This document shows positions 25,131 to 35,595 of a DNA stretch of 64,000 bases, one piece after another. A model generated the notes under the pieces. It was given only the letters and a program-made list of their open reading frames with translations, made no database searches and was not told the origin of the DNA. The DNA lies in assembly GCA_041906305.1 (NCBI GenBank), contig JAYRJL010000005.1, forward strand, positions 1-64,000. The letters run 5' to 3'. Every line of letters starts with the position of its first letter. Position 1 is the stretch's first letter. The translations under genes were made by a program, and so were the position numbers. Source of the DNA: SHVZ01 sp041906305. GTDB taxonomy: Bacteria; Pseudomonadota; Alphaproteobacteria; SHVZ01.

Positions 25131-26149
25131 AGATCGCCGACCGTTCGGTCGACGGTTTTCTCAAGCGTCCCGATGCCGCGATCCGCGCGGTCCTCTTCCA
25201 TGGTGCCGACCTCGGCCTGATGCGCGAGCGCGCGACGCAGCTCGCCAAGACCGTCGTCGCCGACCTCTCCGATCCGTTCCGCGTCGTCGAGCTCGCCGCC
25301 AAGACGGTGCGCGAGGATCCGGCGCGTCTCGCCGACGAGGCGGCGGCGATCGCGTTCACCGGCGGACGGAAGATCGTGTGGGTGAAGGACGCGGGGGACG
25401 GTGTCGCCGAGCCGATGCGAAGCCTGCTCGATCAAGCCGGGTGGGACGCGCTGGTGATCGTCGAAGGGCCGGAGCTCGCGAGCCGCTCGAAGCTCGTCGA
25501 ACTCTTCATCGAGGAAGGCGCCGCCGCCGCGATCGCGTGCTATCCGGATCGCGAGGCGGCCATCGAACGCATCGTCGACGAGACGCTGGCGAAGCACGGG
25601 CTCGACATCGCGCCGGATGCGCTCGCGTTCTTGTCGGAGCATCTCGGCGGCGACCGCGGCGTGACGCGGGCCGAAGCGGAGAAGCTCGCGATCTATTGCG
25701 CCGGTCAGAAGCAGGTAACGAAGGCCGACGCGATGGCGGCGGTCGGCGACTCCGCGGCGGTTGGCTTCGATGACGCCATCGCCGGCGCCTTCGAGGGCGA
25801 TCTGGTCCGGACGTCACGGGCGCTCGGACGGCTCCAGGGGGAGGGAGTTGCTCCTGTCGCCGTGCTGATCACCGCGCAGAAGCACGCCCAGCGCCTTCAG
25901 CTCGTCGTCTCGTCCGTCGCTGCCGGGACGCCGCCCGCCTCGGCGATCCGGGCGCTTCGCCCACCGGCGTTCTTCGAAGCGGCGGCGAGCATGGAGCGGC
26001 AGGCGAAGCGCTGGAGCCTGACGCAGGTCGGTCGCGCGCTCGCGATCCTGACCGAGGCTGATTTGAGGTGCCGGAGCACGGGTTCGCCGGCTCAGGCCAT
26101 CCTTGGCCAGGCGCTTCAGGCGATAAGCGGCCTCGCCAGGAGGCCGTAG
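25127..26149 (+). CDS. holA: DNA polymerase III delta subunit
   Basis: 340 residues. An AAA+-fold clamp-loader subunit that opens the beta clamp. The N-terminus (RPDAAIRAVLFHGADLGLMRERATQLAKTV) and the middle segment ALAFLSEHLGGDRGVTRAEAEKLAIYCAG match HolA. Start GTG 25127 overlaps the lptE stop. The last codons contain CGGCCTC-5-GAGGCCG, a short hairpin that may contribute to termination before the convergent parB gene. Confidence 0.93.
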   Translation: MKIADRSVDGFLKRPDAAIRAVLFHGADLGLMRERATQLAKTVVADLSDPFRVVELAAKTVREDPARLADEAAAIAFTGGRKIVWVKDAGDGVAEPMRSLLDQAGWDALVIVEGPELASRSKLVELFIEEGAAAAIACYPDREAAIERIVDETLAKHGLDIAPDALAFLSEHLGGDRGVTRAEAEKLAIYCAGQKQVTKADAMAAVGDSAAVGFDDAIAGAFEGDLVRTSRALGRLQGEGVAPVAVLITAQKHAQRLQLVVSSVAAGTPPASAIRALRPPAFFEAAASMERQAKRWSLTQVGRALAILTEADLRCRSTGSPAQAILGQALQAISGLARRP

Positions 26150-26339
26150 GCGCGTTCTGAGGCCTTTCTTGGGGTATCAGGGCACGAATTTTATCCCCAG
26201 GCGTGGCGGCTTTCTGAGCGTCGCAGCGGGCCTAGTCGGCTTTTGCCTTGATTTTATAGAGCTTCCTCTTGGACTTTCGTTATATCAATTCGATAAATAA
26301 TTAGATCAATGGGATACCTAGTTAAATTCGACGAGTTGC
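26150..26339. other. AT-rich intergenic island between holA and parB
   Basis: 190 bases between convergent genes. From about 26240 to 26330 the composition falls to A/T-rich sequence (TTATATCAATTCGATAAATA and similar), unlike the surrounding GC-rich DNA. One DnaA-box-like word TTATCCCCA (one mismatch to TTATCCACA) is at about 26190. No gene is visible. Confidence 0.5.
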
Positions 26340-27236
26340 TCAGTTTTCTTGGCTAGTGCCATGAGTGATCCGAGACAGCAAACCGTCCAATTGCTCGAGG
26401 GTGCTGTAGTAGACCGTCAGCGCGCCTTTCGAGCCGTCGAACGTCACTTTGACCCGCATGCCGAGAAGCGTTTCGAGGTCGCGCTGCAGAGCTGCGGTAT
26501 TTGGATCCGTTTTTTCCGGTCCCGAGGCGGTAGGGCCGGCAGTCCTGTCGGTAGTGACGAGCCGCTCGACCTGTCGGACGGTAAGCCCTTTGTCGACGAT
26601 CTTCTTCGCCAGGCCTTCCGCATCCTCGCGTCCGACCAGGGCACGAGCATGTCCGGCGCTGAGTTGTCCGGTCTCGACCAGCTTCCGGACCGGCTCGGAG
26701 AGGGTCAGTAGTCGCATCAGGTTGGCGACATGGCTCCGGCTCTTGCCGACGACCTTCGCCAGATCCTCCTGCGTATGCCCGAATTCGTCGATCAGTCGGC
26801 GGTAGCCCTCCGCCTCTTCGACCGCGTTCAGATCCTGCCGCTGGATGTTCTCGACGAGGGCGACCTCGAGCGCGTCGCGGTCCGGTAGGTCCTTAATGAC
26901 GATCGGGACTTCGTGCAGCTGGGCGAGCTGGGCAGCCCGCCAGCGGCGCTCGCCGGCGATGATTTCATACGCGTTCGACGATTCCGGATGCCGTCGTACC
27001 AGGATCGGCTGGAGTATGCCCTGGGCCTTGATGGATTCGACCAGGGTGGAGAGCGCTTCCTCGTCGAAGTGCTTCCGTGGCTGGAAGCGGCCGGGGTAGA
27101 TCTGGTCGATCGGGACGCTCTTGGTCGCGCGCGCCTTGTCGAGCTCGGCATAATCCTGGCCTTCGTCGCCGAAGAGCTGGCCGAGCCCGCGGCCGAGACC
27201 CCGTCGCTTGCCGTGGCCTTCCTGCTCCTCGACCAT
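26340..27236 (-). CDS. parB: Chromosome partitioning protein ParB
   Basis: 298 residues. N-terminal KRRGLGRGLGQLFGD is the ParA-interacting box. The CTPase/parS-clamp motif GERRWRAAQLA follows at about residue 90, then the ENIQRQDLNAVEEAEGYRRL segment and a helix-turn-helix (TQEDLAKVVGKSRSHVANLMRLL). It binds parS and loads SMC. Start ATG 27236 shares its A with the TGA stop of parA. Two perfect parS sites are within 3.3 kb of the gene. Confidence 0.97.
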   Translation of the reverse strand: MVEEQEGHGKRRGLGRGLGQLFGDEGQDYAELDKARATKSVPIDQIYPGRFQPRKHFDEEALSTLVESIKAQGILQPILVRRHPESSNAYEIIAGERRWRAAQLAQLHEVPIVIKDLPDRDALEVALVENIQRQDLNAVEEAEGYRRLIDEFGHTQEDLAKVVGKSRSHVANLMRLLTLSEPVRKLVETGQLSAGHARALVGREDAEGLAKKIVDKGLTVRQVERLVTTDRTAGPTASGPEKTDPNTAALQRDLETLLGMRVKVTFDGSKGALTVYYSTLEQLDGLLSRITHGTSQEN

Positions 27237-28045
27237 CACGCCGCGATCCGCTCGCGCTTCATGACCTCGCCGGCCAAGTGCAGATAGGCCTGCGAGCCCG
27301 GGCACTTCATGTCATAGACCAGCACGGGCTTGCCATGGGACGGCGCTTCCGAGACCCGGACGTTGCGCGGGATGACGGTCTCGTAGACCTTCTCGCCGAG
27401 ATGGCCGCGGACGTCGGCCGCGACCATGTCCGACAGGTTGTTGCGTTTGTCGTACATGGTGAGCACAACGCCTTGGATCTCGAGGCGCGGATTGAGCGCC
27501 CGCTTGATGCGCTCGATCGTCTTCATCAGGTGGCTCAGGCCCTCGAGCGCGTAGAACTCGCACTGGAGCGGGACCAGCACGGCATCCGAGGCGACCAGCG
27601 CATTCAGCGTCAGCAGGCCGAGGGACGGGGGACAGTCGATCAGGATGTAGTCCACGCCATGGGCGTCGTTGAGCACGTCGGCGAGCTTGAATTCGCGCCG
27701 GCCCTGCTCGACCAGCTCGATCTCGGCGCCGGAGAGATCGACCGAGGCCGGCACGATCGAGAGGCGGGGGATCACGGTCGGCTGGACCGCCTTCATGACC
27801 GGCAGGCCTTCGCACAGCACCGCATAGGTGTCGCGCTCGCGCGCGGTGCGGGCAATACCGAGCCCGGTCGAGGCATTCCCCTGCGGATCGAGGTCGATGA
27901 TCAGCACCTTCTTGTCGCAGGCCGCGAGCGCGGTCGCGAGATTAATGGTGGTAGTCGTCTTTCCTACCCCGCCTTTCTGGTTGGCGACGGCAATGATGCG
28001 CGGCCGGCTGGACGTACCCATCGGCAGTTCGATCAGATCGGTCAT
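27236..28045 (-). CDS. parA: Chromosome partitioning ATPase ParA
   Basis: 269 residues. The deviant Walker A motif KGGVGKTTTTINLA is at about residues 22-35, Walker A' is DLDPQGNASTGLG, and Walker B is YILIDCPPSLG. This cytoskeletal-type ATPase drives segregation of ParB-bound origins. ATG 28045 follows GTGGAGCGC and overlaps the rsmG stop by four bases (ATGA). It is part of the mnmG-rsmG-parA-parB run on the minus strand. Confidence 0.97.
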   Translation of the reverse strand: MTDLIELPMGTSSRPRIIAVANQKGGVGKTTTTINLATALAACDKKVLIIDLDPQGNASTGLGIARTARERDTYAVLCEGLPVMKAVQPTVIPRLSIVPASVDLSGAEIELVEQGRREFKLADVLNDAHGVDYILIDCPPSLGLLTLNALVASDAVLVPLQCEFYALEGLSHLMKTIERIKRALNPRLEIQGVVLTMYDKRNNLSDMVAADVRGHLGEKVYETVIPRNVRVSEAPSHGKPVLVYDMKCPGSQAYLHLAGEVMKRERIAA

Positions 28046-28647
28046 TTTTTGCGCTCCACCCTGGTCAGCCTGAGGATTACGCTCGTAGGACTGGTCCGAC
28101 TTGCGAGGCGTTCCACGGTCATATTCCACCCTTTGAGCGCCTCCGTCAATTCCTGATCGACGGATTCTCCCTTGGGGAAGAGGATTACCGTCTCGGGATC
28201 GAGGAAGTCCTCGGCCATATCGAGGAGCTTGGGGAGGGGAGCGAGGGCACGGGCGGTCACACTGGAGGCTTTCCAGGGGGCCAGGTGGTCGATCCGAGAC
28301 TCATGGATCGTCATACCGAGCGCGAGCTGACGGTCGATCTCCCTGAGGAAGGCACACTTCCGGCTGTCCGACTCCACGAGGTGGACATCTTGCGCGCCCA
28401 TGGCCGCCAGGACAGCCCCCGGAAAGCCGGCCCCGCTCCCGAAATCGACCAGGCCGGGCTTTTCGGAGAGCAATGGATAGAGCTGGGCCGAGTCCAGGAA
28501 GTGTCTTTGCCATACGTCGGCGGCCGTCGACTTCCCGATCAGGTTCAGGGCCCGCTGCCATTTGGCCAGGAGTGATGCATACAGGCGTAGCCGGTCGAGT
28601 GTTTCACGTGAAACATTGGTCGCCGTGGCGAATTCCTCGGGCGTCAT
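28042..28647 (-). CDS. rsmG: 16S rRNA (guanine-N7) methyltransferase RsmG
   Basis: 201 residues. The SAM-binding motif is VDFGSGAGFPGAVLA; other family segments are NLIGKSTAADVWQRHFLDS and VTARALAPLPKLL. Methylates G527 (E. coli numbering) of 16S rRNA. The gene overlaps mnmG and parA by four bases each (ATGA). A perfect parS palindrome is inside its 5' end, encoding the residues NVSRETL, a dual-use sequence seen in rsmG of other bacteria. Confidence 0.96.
   Translation of the reverse strand: MTPEEFATATNVSRETLDRLRLYASLLAKWQRALNLIGKSTAADVWQRHFLDSAQLYPLLSEKPGLVDFGSGAGFPGAVLAAMGAQDVHLVESDSRKCAFLREIDRQLALGMTIHESRIDHLAPWKASSVTARALAPLPKLLDMAEDFLDPETVILFPKGESVDQELTEALKGWNMTVERLASRTSPTSVILRLTRVERKK
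28600..28615. promoter_or_regulatory. parS centromere site inside rsmG
   Basis: TGTTTCACGTGAAACA, an exact 16-base match to the conserved parS palindrome, lying within codons for NVSRET near the start of rsmG. It would be bound by the ParB encoded 1.4 kb away. Confidence 0.95.
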
Positions 28648-30485
28648 GCCTTTGCGTGGCGCAAAAGTGCGACGATGGCGGCCGGCGTCACCCCTGAAAG
28701 TCGAGACGCAGCCCCGATCGTCGCCGGACGCGTGGTCTTGAGGATGCTTCGGACCTCGTTCGAGAGCCCGCCGACGGTATCGAGATCGAGGTTTTCAGGC
28801 AAAGCTAGCGCTTCATCACGCCGGAAGGCCTCGATATCGCTTTCCTGGCGCTGGAGATAGCCCGCATAGCGGCCATCGGTCTCGAGCTGAGCCCGAATTG
28901 CCGGGGCGATCCCTTCGATTTCGGGCCAGATCGCCGTCAGACGGCCGAGCGTGACCTCGGGAAATGATAAAAGCGCAAAGGCCGAGCGGATCTGGCCGTC
29001 CTGAGTTACCTGGATTCCCTGCTTTGCGAGGGCATTCGGGCTCGCGGCGAGGCGATCGAGGAGTTTCCGACCCTCAGCCCGTGCCGCGGACTTGACCGTG
29101 AAGGCGTTTTGCCGGGTCGAGCCGACGCATCCGACCCGGGCACCGCGTTCGGTGAGGCGGAGGTCGGCGTTGTCGGCCCGTAGGCTGAGGCGATATTCGG
29201 CCCTGGATGTGAACATGCGATAGGGCTCGGTGACGCCGCGCCCGACCAGGTCGTCGACCATGACGCCGATATAGGCCTCGGCCCGATCCAAGGTAAACCG
29301 GGTCGGCCCGCCGCCAGCGACCAGCGCGGCATTGATCCCAGCCAGCAGTCCTTGGCCGGCGGCTTCCTCGTACCCGGTCGTCCCGTTGATCTGCCCCGCC
29401 AGGAAAAGCCCCGGGATTCTGCGGGTTTCAAGGGTAGGACGCAGCTCGCGCGGGTCCACGTGGTCGTATTCGATGGCGTAGCCGGCCTGAAGGATCCGGG
29501 CCTTCTCCAGACCGGGAATGGTCCGGATGAGCTCGGCCTGGACGTCCTCGGGAAGGGAGGTCGAGATCCCGTTCGGATAGACCGTGTCGTCGTCGAGACC
29601 CTCGGGCTCAAGGAAGATCTGGTGGCGCTCACGGCTCCCGAACCGCACCACCTTATCCTCGATCGAGGGGCAATAGCGCGGGCCGACGCTCTCGATCTGG
29701 CCGGAGTAGATCGGCGCCCGGGTAAGGTTCGCCCGGATGACGGCATGGGTCGCCGGGGTGGTCGAGGTGATGTGGCAGGGGATCTGGGGGGTCGTGATCC
29801 GCTCGGTCAGGGTCGAGAAGGGCTCGGGCGGATCGTCGCCAAGCTGGATTTCCAGGGACGCCCAGTCGATGGTGCGGCCATCGAGGCGGGGCGGGGTGCC
29901 GGTTTTCAGCCGGCCGAGCGAAAATCCAACGCGGCTCAGGGCAGCGGAGAGGCCAATCGAGGGCGGCTCGCCGATCCGACCGGCGGATTCTTGCTGTTCG
30001 CCGCGATGGATCAGGCCTCGGAGGAAAGTTCCGGTGGTAACGACCACGGCTCCAGCCCGGATCTCGCGGCCGTCCCCGAGGCGGATGCCAGCGATCCGGT
30101 CACTCTCTGTCAAAAGATCCTCGACCGAGCCCTCGATGATCCGAAGGTTCGCGGTCTCGGCCAGGAGGGCCTGAACCGCCTCGCGATAGAGGCGCCGATC
30201 GGCCTGGGCGCGGGGACCCCGGACGGCGGGGCCCTTGCTCCGGTTCAAGACCCGGAACTGGATGCCACCCAGGTCGGCCGCCCGCCCCATGATGCCGTCC
30301 AGGGCGTCGATCTCACGGACGAGGTGACCCTTGCCCAGGCCCCCGATCGCGGGGTTGCAGGACATGGCGCCGATGGTATCGGCCCGGTGGGTTACCAGGG
30401 CTGACCGGGCCCCCATACGGGCCGCAGCGGCTGCCGCCTCGGTCCCGGCGTGTCCTCCGCCTATGACGACGACGTCGAAATGCAT
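28644..30485 (-). CDS. mnmG: tRNA uridine-5-carboxymethylaminomethyl modification enzyme, FAD subunit
   Basis: 613 residues. FAD-binding GGGHAGTEAA at residues 9-18, conserved CNPAIGGLGKGHLVREIDALDG, and PRAQADRRLYREAVQ. The C-terminal helical domain ends SRLSGVTPAAIVALLRHAKA. Acts with MnmE to modify wobble uridine of several tRNAs. ATG 30485 is preceded by GAGGAC. The gene ends overlapping rsmG by four bases; parS2 lies in the 5' region. Confidence 0.97.
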   Translation of the reverse strand: MHFDVVVIGGGHAGTEAAAAAARMGARSALVTHRADTIGAMSCNPAIGGLGKGHLVREIDALDGIMGRAADLGGIQFRVLNRSKGPAVRGPRAQADRRLYREAVQALLAETANLRIIEGSVEDLLTESDRIAGIRLGDGREIRAGAVVVTTGTFLRGLIHRGEQQESAGRIGEPPSIGLSAALSRVGFSLGRLKTGTPPRLDGRTIDWASLEIQLGDDPPEPFSTLTERITTPQIPCHITSTTPATHAVIRANLTRAPIYSGQIESVGPRYCPSIEDKVVRFGSRERHQIFLEPEGLDDDTVYPNGISTSLPEDVQAELIRTIPGLEKARILQAGYAIEYDHVDPRELRPTLETRRIPGLFLAGQINGTTGYEEAAGQGLLAGINAALVAGGGPTRFTLDRAEAYIGVMVDDLVGRGVTEPYRMFTSRAEYRLSLRADNADLRLTERGARVGCVGSTRQNAFTVKSAARAEGRKLLDRLAASPNALAKQGIQVTQDGQIRSAFALLSFPEVTLGRLTAIWPEIEGIAPAIRAQLETDGRYAGYLQRQESDIEAFRRDEALALPENLDLDTVGGLSNEVRSILKTTRPATIGAASRLSGVTPAAIVALLRHAKA

Positions 30486-30506
30486 GTCCTCATTTTACCC
30501 GCCGCA

Positions 30507-30522
30507 TGTTTCACGTGAAACA
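30507..30522. promoter_or_regulatory. parS centromere site between mnmG and mnmE
   Basis: TGTTTCACGTGAAACA, a second exact copy, in the 43-base gap between the mnmE stop and mnmG start. It is 1.9 kb from the copy in rsmG. Confidence 0.95.
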
Positions 30523-30528
30523 ACAGCA

Positions 30529-31878
30529 TCACTTGCCAATGCAGAAAGTGCGGAACAAGACGCCGAGGACGTCCTCGACGTCGATGCGTCCCGTAATCCG
30601 GCCAAGTGCTTGAGCTGCAAGGCGTAATTGCTCAGCTCGAAGTTCCGGCTCGACCTCTGATATTGATCGATCTATCGATTCGATACATACCATCAACCCC
30701 TCCCGGTGACGGGCGCGGGTGATCGCCGGGGCCTCCGAGATCCCCGCCAGCTGACCCGCGGCAAGGGTCAGTTCATCCACCAGGCGGTCCATTCCCTCGC
30801 CCGACGTTACCGAAACAGGAAGGACCGGGCGTCCATCCAGGAAGGGGGGTGTGGGGGCTAGGTCCACCTTGTTTCCGACCACCAGGAGTGCCGGGTGGAC
30901 CCCGGTAGTCGCCGACCTTACCTCCGGACGATAGAGGGCCGACCAGTCGTCGGCTGGCGCGACCAGGAGCCGGAGGTCCGCCCCCTTCGCCCACTCGGTC
31001 GCCCTCCGGACCCCCTCCGCCTCGACCAAGTCGGTCGCCTCACGAAGGCCCGCGGTATCCGCCACTACAACGGGTACACCGCCGAGGTCCAGGTGCACCT
31101 CGATCACGTCGCGGGTGGTCCCGGCGATCGCCGAGACGATCGCCGCGTCGCGCCGGGCCAGGGCGTTCAAGAGACTCGACTTGCCGGCATTGGGGGGACC
31201 GATGATGGCTATCCTCACCCCCTCGCGGAGGCGCTCTCCCGCCCCCTGTCGACCGAGAAAAGCCGATATATCGTCTCGCAACAACAACAGCTCGGACCGG
31301 GCCTTTGCTTCGACCCCATCCGGTAGGTCCTCATCCGAAAAGTCGAGGGTTGCCTCGACCAGGGCCATGGCGGCGATCAATCGCGCCCGCCACCCCTCGA
31401 CCGTCTCGCCGAACCCGCCCGCGAGCTGCCGGAGGGCCTGCTTCCTCTGGGCGGCGGTCTCCGCGTCGGTCAGGTCGGCGATCGCCTCCGCCTGAGTGAG
31501 GTCGAGCTTCTGGTTGTGAAAGGCACGACGGGTGAATTCGCCTGGCTCGGCCGCCCGGAGACCCAGCCGGCCCAGCGCGTCGGCCGCCGCGGCCACCGTC
31601 GCCCGCCCGCCATGGAGCTGCAACTCGGCCGCGTCCTCGCCGGTATAGCTGGAGGGAGCCGGAAACCAGAGCAGGAGACCCCGGTCGATTACCTCTCCGA
31701 GGCTCCCGTCACGGGAAGGTGCGGTAAATTCGGCGAGCGTGGCGACCCGGGGCGGCGGCAGCCGGCCGGCCATCGCCTCGACCGCCTCGCGCACCCCGGC
31801 GCCGGACAACCGGATCACCGCCAGCGCCGCCCGGCCCGGCGGTGTCGTGAGCGCGTAGATGCCTGGCTGCTGGGCCAG
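30529..31878 (-). CDS. mnmE: tRNA modification GTPase MnmE, probable CTG start
   Basis: G domain motifs are GPPNAGKSS (G1), GTTRD (G2), DTAG (G3) and NKVD (G4), and the protein ends in the catalytic CIGK motif. Partner of MnmG. The open frame contains the conserved N-terminus GIYALTTPPGRAALAVIRLSG, but there is no ATG, GTG or TTG before it. The first standard codon, GTG 31818, would delete these residues, which form part of the folate-binding and dimer domain. CTG at 31878 has AGGGA six bases upstream and gives 449 residues, close to the family length. I therefore place the start there; 31818 is the conservative choice (429 residues). Confidence 0.85.
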   Translation of the reverse strand: MAQQPGIYALTTPPGRAALAVIRLSGAGVREAVEAMAGRLPPPRVATLAEFTAPSRDGSLGEVIDRGLLLWFPAPSSYTGEDAAELQLHGGRATVAAAADALGRLGLRAAEPGEFTRRAFHNQKLDLTQAEAIADLTDAETAAQRKQALRQLAGGFGETVEGWRARLIAAMALVEATLDFSDEDLPDGVEAKARSELLLLRDDISAFLGRQGAGERLREGVRIAIIGPPNAGKSSLLNALARRDAAIVSAIAGTTRDVIEVHLDLGGVPVVVADTAGLREATDLVEAEGVRRATEWAKGADLRLLVAPADDWSALYRPEVRSATTGVHPALLVVGNKVDLAPTPPFLDGRPVLPVSVTSGEGMDRLVDELTLAAGQLAGISEAPAITRARHREGLMVCIESIDRSISEVEPELRAEQLRLAAQALGRITGRIDVEDVLGVLFRTFCIGK

Positions 31879-31919
31879 GGGCTTTCCCTTATGATCGCCG
31901 CTACTCAGAGGGAGCGTCC

Positions 31920-33934
<2,015 letters not shown>

Positions 33935-33935
<1 letters not shown>

Positions 33936-34402
33936 TGCCGCGCCTCACCATCGACAGCCCGCTCGGGCCATTGGTGGTGACGGAGGACGACGGCGCGATC
34001 GTGTCGATCCGCTGGATGGAAGAGGACGGCGTGGAGGGTGGCAACGACGAGACGCCGCTGCTTCTGGATGCCCGCCGCCAGCTCGACGAATACTTCGCCG
34101 GCGAGCGCTCGGTGTTCGACCTGCCGCTCGCGCCCGAGGGCACCGAGTTCGAGAAAAAGGTCTGGGACCAGCTGCTCGCCATCCCCTATGGCGAGGTGAA
34201 GCAGTACGGCGACGTCGCCCGCGCGCTCGGCGGGATCGCGCGCGCCGTCGGCGGCGCCTGCGGCTCCAACCCGATTCCGATCGTGATCCCCTGTCACCGC
34301 GTCGTCGGCCAGGCCGGCCTCACCGGCTTCTCCGGCGGCAAGGGCGTGGACACGAAGAAGGCGCTGCTCGATCTGGAGCGCGGGCAGAAGAGCTTGTTCT
34401 GA
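33935..34402 (+). CDS. ogt: Methylated-DNA--protein-cysteine methyltransferase
   Basis: 155 residues. Catalytic Cys120 lies in IPCHRVVGQ; the DNA-binding segment is EFEKKVWDQLLAIPYGEVKQYGDVARALG. It repairs O6-methylguanine by transferring the methyl group to itself. It is of the small Ogt type with no Ada regulatory domain. TGATG overlap with the DUF255 gene indicates a two-gene operon. Confidence 0.95.
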
Positions 34403-34417
34403 TCGCGCCGCCGGGCG

Positions 34418-34834
34418 TCAGGAAGGCTTGGCCACGGCCCGGACAATCCGTCCTTCCAGCCGCGTCGCCGCCGCAACCGTGTTCGAGATCGTGCCGAACT
34501 TGCGCACATTCTGATGCAGCAGGTCGAGGCGACGGTCGTCCTCGTCGGTGTCGACGACGAGCTCGTAATCCACCGACAAGATCTTGGGCGGGCTGTCCTG
34601 CCGGACCGCGTGCAGCTTCACCTCCACGCCGCGAAGCCGAAACTTCAGCATCGGCGTCACCCGCTCGATCCCCTTGATCATGCAGGCGGCGATGGCAGCC
34701 AGGAACAGTTCCGCCGGGTTGAATGCGTCCGGTCGGCCGGCAACGCCGGTATCGAGCACGAGCTCGGCGGACTTGCACTGCGCCGCGCTACCGAGCGCGT
34801 CGATACGCCTGGCGGTGACTTGATACTCGAGCAT
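34418..34834 (-). CDS. OsmC-family protein
   Basis: 138 residues. The OsmC/Ohr fold is supported by FNPAELFLAAIAACMIKGIERV, with the first Cys of the family at about residue 51, and the segment SVDYELVVDTDEDDRRLDLLHQNVRKFGTISNTVA. The second peroxidatic Cys is replaced in GTISNTV, where YgfZ/OsmC-like variants often have CPIS or CTVS. It may therefore be a non-peroxidase relative. Convergent with ogt. Confidence 0.8.
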   Translation of the reverse strand: MLEYQVTARRIDALGSAAQCKSAELVLDTGVAGRPDAFNPAELFLAAIAACMIKGIERVTPMLKFRLRGVEVKLHAVRQDSPPKILSVDYELVVDTDEDDRRLDLLHQNVRKFGTISNTVAAATRLEGRIVRAVAKPS

Positions 34835-34953
34835 CGCGGTTCCCCGGCACTGACCATGCGACGAGCGTGAGGCCTTTACCTACATCCGGCCGAGCCCGGT
34901 CGACCTTGACCCAGGTCAAACGCCCCGAATGAAAACGTCGCCAGGCAAGGCGG

Positions 34954-35457
34954 CTACGCGCTTTCCCGCTGGTAGTAGAGAAGATCGAGCTCGAGGTCGC
35001 GCCGGCCGAAGCTCGTCAGGATCGCATGCGCCTGGCCGCGGTGGTGGGTCTGGTGGTTGAAGAAATGCGCGAGGGCAGGGGCGAGCGCCTGCTCCACCGC
35101 CTCCCTGTTTCCGGTCACGCGGCGATAGCTGATGACTCCGGCGAGCTTTTCCTCATCCAGGCCGCTCACCCACGCGACGATCCTCTTGTCCTCCGCCTCG
35201 CGCGCCGAGCGGAGCGACGCCAGGTCCTCGAACAGGATCAGGTCGAGGCGCGCCGGCGGCGTGCCTTCGCCGGTGAAGCGGTGCATCCACACCCGGTCGC
35301 CAACCAGAATGTGATTCAGCGTGCCGTGCATCGACTTGAAGAAGGCGCCGCGGTCCTGCCGGTACTCGCCCTCGCTGAGCTTCGCCGCCGCCTCGAACAG
35401 GCGGCGGTTGGCCCAGGCGTTATAGCCGGCGAACATCTCGAAGTGCGGCTTCATCAT
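34954..35457 (-). CDS. DinB-family four-helix protein
   Basis: 167 residues. Starts MMKPHFEMFAGYNAWANRRLFEAAAKL and contains the three His of the DinB metal site: LNHILVGD, and FFNHQTHHRGQAHAIL. DinB/YfiT proteins are bacillithiol- or mycothiol-dependent transferases in Gram-positives; in proteobacteria the role is unclear. ATG 35457 or 35454. A paired palindromic repeat lies upstream in the gap to the ABC-F gene. Confidence 0.85.
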   Translation of the reverse strand: MMKPHFEMFAGYNAWANRRLFEAAAKLSEGEYRQDRGAFFKSMHGTLNHILVGDRVWMHRFTGEGTPPARLDLILFEDLASLRSAREAEDKRIVAWVSGLDEEKLAGVISYRRVTGNREAVEQALAPALAHFFNHQTHHRGQAHAILTSFGRRDLELDLLYYQRESA

Positions 35458-35486
35458 GCGAGGTCTCCTGCGTCGTGCTTCGAAGC

Positions 35487-35595
35487 AGAGCCCCCACCCC
35501 ATCCCTCCCCCGCGTACGACGGAGGGAGGGTGCACGAGATCGAGTCCCCTCCCTCGGCTGCGGAGCAGACGGGGGAGGGCTAGGGTGGGGGCTCT
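35487..35595. repeat. Palindromic C/G-rich repeat, paired unit with terminal inverted repeats
   Basis: The element starts AGAGCCCCCACCC and ends with the exact complement GGGTGGGGGCTCT, a 13-base terminal inverted repeat. Inside are two hairpin modules, one with loop CGCGTACGACG and one with CGGCTGCGGAGCAGACG. Length 109 bases. It occupies the gap between DinB and the ABC-F stop codon, and its last base touches the stop. Confidence 0.85.

Noticed and set aside
26150..26339. Possible oriC in the holA-parB gap
   Set aside because: Only one DnaA-box-like word and no cluster; AT-rich sequence alone is insufficient.
34418..34834. Assigning the OsmC-like protein as an organic hydroperoxide resistance enzyme
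   Set aside because: The second redox cysteine is not in its usual place, so peroxidase activity cannot be supported.
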